Of a DNA stretch of 64,000 nucleotides, positions 63,034 through 64,000 are shown in pieces. Numbering within the stretch: the first letter of the stretch is position 1; each line of letters opens with the position of its first letter. The notes beneath the pieces are model-generated. The model saw only the letters and a program-made list of their open reading frames with translations, did no database searches and was not told the DNA's origin. The DNA is from Rhodovulum kholense (GTDB lineage: Bacteria > Pseudomonadota > Alphaproteobacteria > Rhodobacterales > Rhodobacteraceae), in the NCBI RefSeq assembly GCF_003053725.1, contig NZ_QAYC01000010.1:1-64000 (forward strand). Reading direction: 5' to 3'. Made by a program: the position numbers and the translations under genes.

Positions 63034-63299
63034 CGCCAGGACAGCAGACGGCCGCCGGTCCAGAGCCGCGTCTTCGACCGGCGGCGGAAGATCAGCGGCA
63101 GGTGCAGCGCGCCCGAGAAGGGCGTCGGCCGCCGCGTCGTCAGCGCCGCCGTGACCGCGCCCTTCGACAGCATCGCCACGCCGAAGAAATCGGAAAACGG
63201 GGTCGAGCCGTTCTCGGCCATGTTCCATTTGGTATCGGTCACGATCCGGTCGGCCTGGATCAGGCTTTTCGGAAACCGCTCGTCATTCTTTCCGGTCAT
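63030..63299 (-). CDS. Small hypothetical protein
   Basis: An 89-residue basic protein from the ATG at 63299, which follows GCGAGGGA. Visible segments are IQADRIVTDTKWNMAENGST and FFGVAMLSKGAVTAALTTRR; the C-terminus is Arg/Trp-rich. I do not recognise a family. It overlaps the end of cbbY in a tail-to-tail arrangement and stands before the amidohydrolase gene on the same strand. Confidence 0.55.
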   Translation of the reverse strand: MTGKNDERFPKSLIQADRIVTDTKWNMAENGSTPFSDFFGVAMLSKGAVTAALTTRRPTPFSGALHLPLIFRRRSKTRLWTGGRLLSWR

Positions 63300-63439
63300 G
63301 GGGGTCCCTCGCATGCGCCTCTTTTCAGCAGGTTACCCCCGGACCGAAGATCGCGCCATAGGCCCAGAGAGCGCAGGGACGAGGCCGCGGCCGGGCCGTG
63401 GCGAGACGGCCGCAGCCGACCCCGCGCCCGTCGCCGCGC

Positions 63440-64000
63440 TCAGGCGGCGGGCAGGCGGTTCTCGACCAGTTCGACATACCAGGAGGACCCGAAGGGGATC
63501 GCCTCGTCGTCGAAATTGTAGGCCGGGTGGTGCACCGAGGCGGTGTCGCCATTGCCGAGGAAGATATAGGCGCCGGGCCGTTCTAGCAGCATGTAGCTGA
63601 AATCCTCGCCCCCCATCAGCGGCGCGGTGGCCGGATCGACCCGGCCCGAGACCTTCTCGGCCATCGCGACCGCGAAATCGGTCTGCTCGGGGGCGTTGGC
63701 GGTCACCGGATAGTTGCGCTGATAGCGCACCTTGGCCGTCGCGCCATAGGCCGCCGCCGTCGCCTCGGCCACCGCGGCAACGCGCGCCTCGGCCAGATCG
63801 CGCATGCCCTCTTCCAGCGTCCGGACCGTGCCTTTCAGCTCGACGGTCTGGGGGATCACGTTATAGGCCTCGGATTCGGTGCGGAAGGTGCAGACCGACA
63901 CCACGATCTGTTTCAGCGGATCGGCATTCCGCGACGCGATGGATTGCAGCGCGACGACGATATGCGAGGCCACCAGCGTCGTGTCGATGCATTCATGGGG
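63440..64000 (-). CDS. M20 amidohydrolase / hippurate hydrolase, C-terminal part
   Basis: Only the last 186 residues lie in the window; the gene continues past the right edge. The fragment starts in PHECIDTTLVASHIVVALQS and SRNADPLKQIVVSVCTF, typical of the dimerisation domain of HipO/AbgB-type amidohydrolases, then has the catalytic-domain segment PLMGGEDFSYMLLERPGAYI and a metal-ligand His in SVHHPAYNFDD. It would hydrolyse N-acyl amino acids such as hippurate; the exact substrate is unknown. No start can be chosen. Confidence 0.88.
   Translation of the reverse strand, partial: PHECIDTTLVASHIVVALQSIASRNADPLKQIVVSVCTFRTESEAYNVIPQTVELKGTVRTLEEGMRDLAEARVAAVAEATAAAYGATAKVRYQRNYPVTANAPEQTDFAVAMAEKVSGRVDPATAPLMGGEDFSYMLLERPGAYIFLGNGDTASVHHPAYNFDDEAIPFGSSWYVELVENRLPAA

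Overview
The window is GC-rich (about two thirds G+C) DNA from an alphaproteobacterium. Gene content points to a metabolically versatile member of the Rhodobacteraceae, of the purple non-sulfur type (Rhodobacter/Rhodovulum-like): a nitrogen-fixation cluster with its own rpoN, a form II RuBisCO (cbbM) Calvin-cycle operon with a divergent cbbR, an NAD-dependent molybdenum formate dehydrogenase (fds) operon, and the plsX-fabH-ihfA-merR block usual in this group. The exact genus cannot be fixed from sequence alone.

Layout. 1-4.2 kb is a damaged accessory zone: a frameshifted IS3-type transposase, two coupled unknown genes of immunity-protein character, a truncated IS481-like transposase fused to the first ~32 codons of a type VI secretion vgrG, and an intact IS1182-type element. 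4.3-5.9 kb holds an ABC-F ATPase. 5.9-7.6 kb is almost gene-free, with remnants including a frameshifted DUF1127 gene. 7.6-17.7 kb is housekeeping: an SDR dehydrogenase, a second ABC-F protein (uup), olsB, msrB, bamE, yceD-rpmF-plsX-fabH, ihfA, a MerR-type regulator and tRNA-Pro(GGG), followed by dcd.

19.0-31.7 kb is the nif region in two sigma-54 operons: nifE-nifN-nifX-DUF269-CCE_0567-fdxB, then iscA(nif)-nifU-nifV-nifW-fixABCX, followed by rpoN. nifHDK, nifA, nifB and nifS are not in the window. 31.7-35.6 kb (minus strand) has an HpaI-type aldolase and a two-gene type I secretion system. 35.9-43.0 kb has a LysR regulator and fdsG-fdsB-fdsA-fdhD-fdsD. 43.0-47.4 kb (minus strand) is a cobalamin-riboswitch operon encoding a BtuCD-like importer with its own ExbB, two ExbDs and TonB. 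47.5-50.4 kb is copA-cueR with a MerR-type promoter. 50.4-63.0 kb is cbbR and the divergent cbbFPTGKAME operon continuing through a redoxin into cbbZ and cbbY. A small hypothetical gene and the C-terminal part of an M20 amidohydrolase close the window.

Together the genes describe carbon and energy handling linked to redox balance. Formate can be oxidised to CO2 and NADH by Fds, CO2 fixed through RuBisCO form II, and excess electrons disposed of by the Calvin cycle or by nitrogenase, which FixABCX supplies with low-potential electrons. Points that do not fit family norms include a NifU lacking all three scaffold cysteines, a phosphoglycerate kinase lacking the usual GGAK lysine, a 259-base structured gap inside the otherwise overlapping fds operon, and a B12 operon that carries its own energising complex but no receptor or binding protein.
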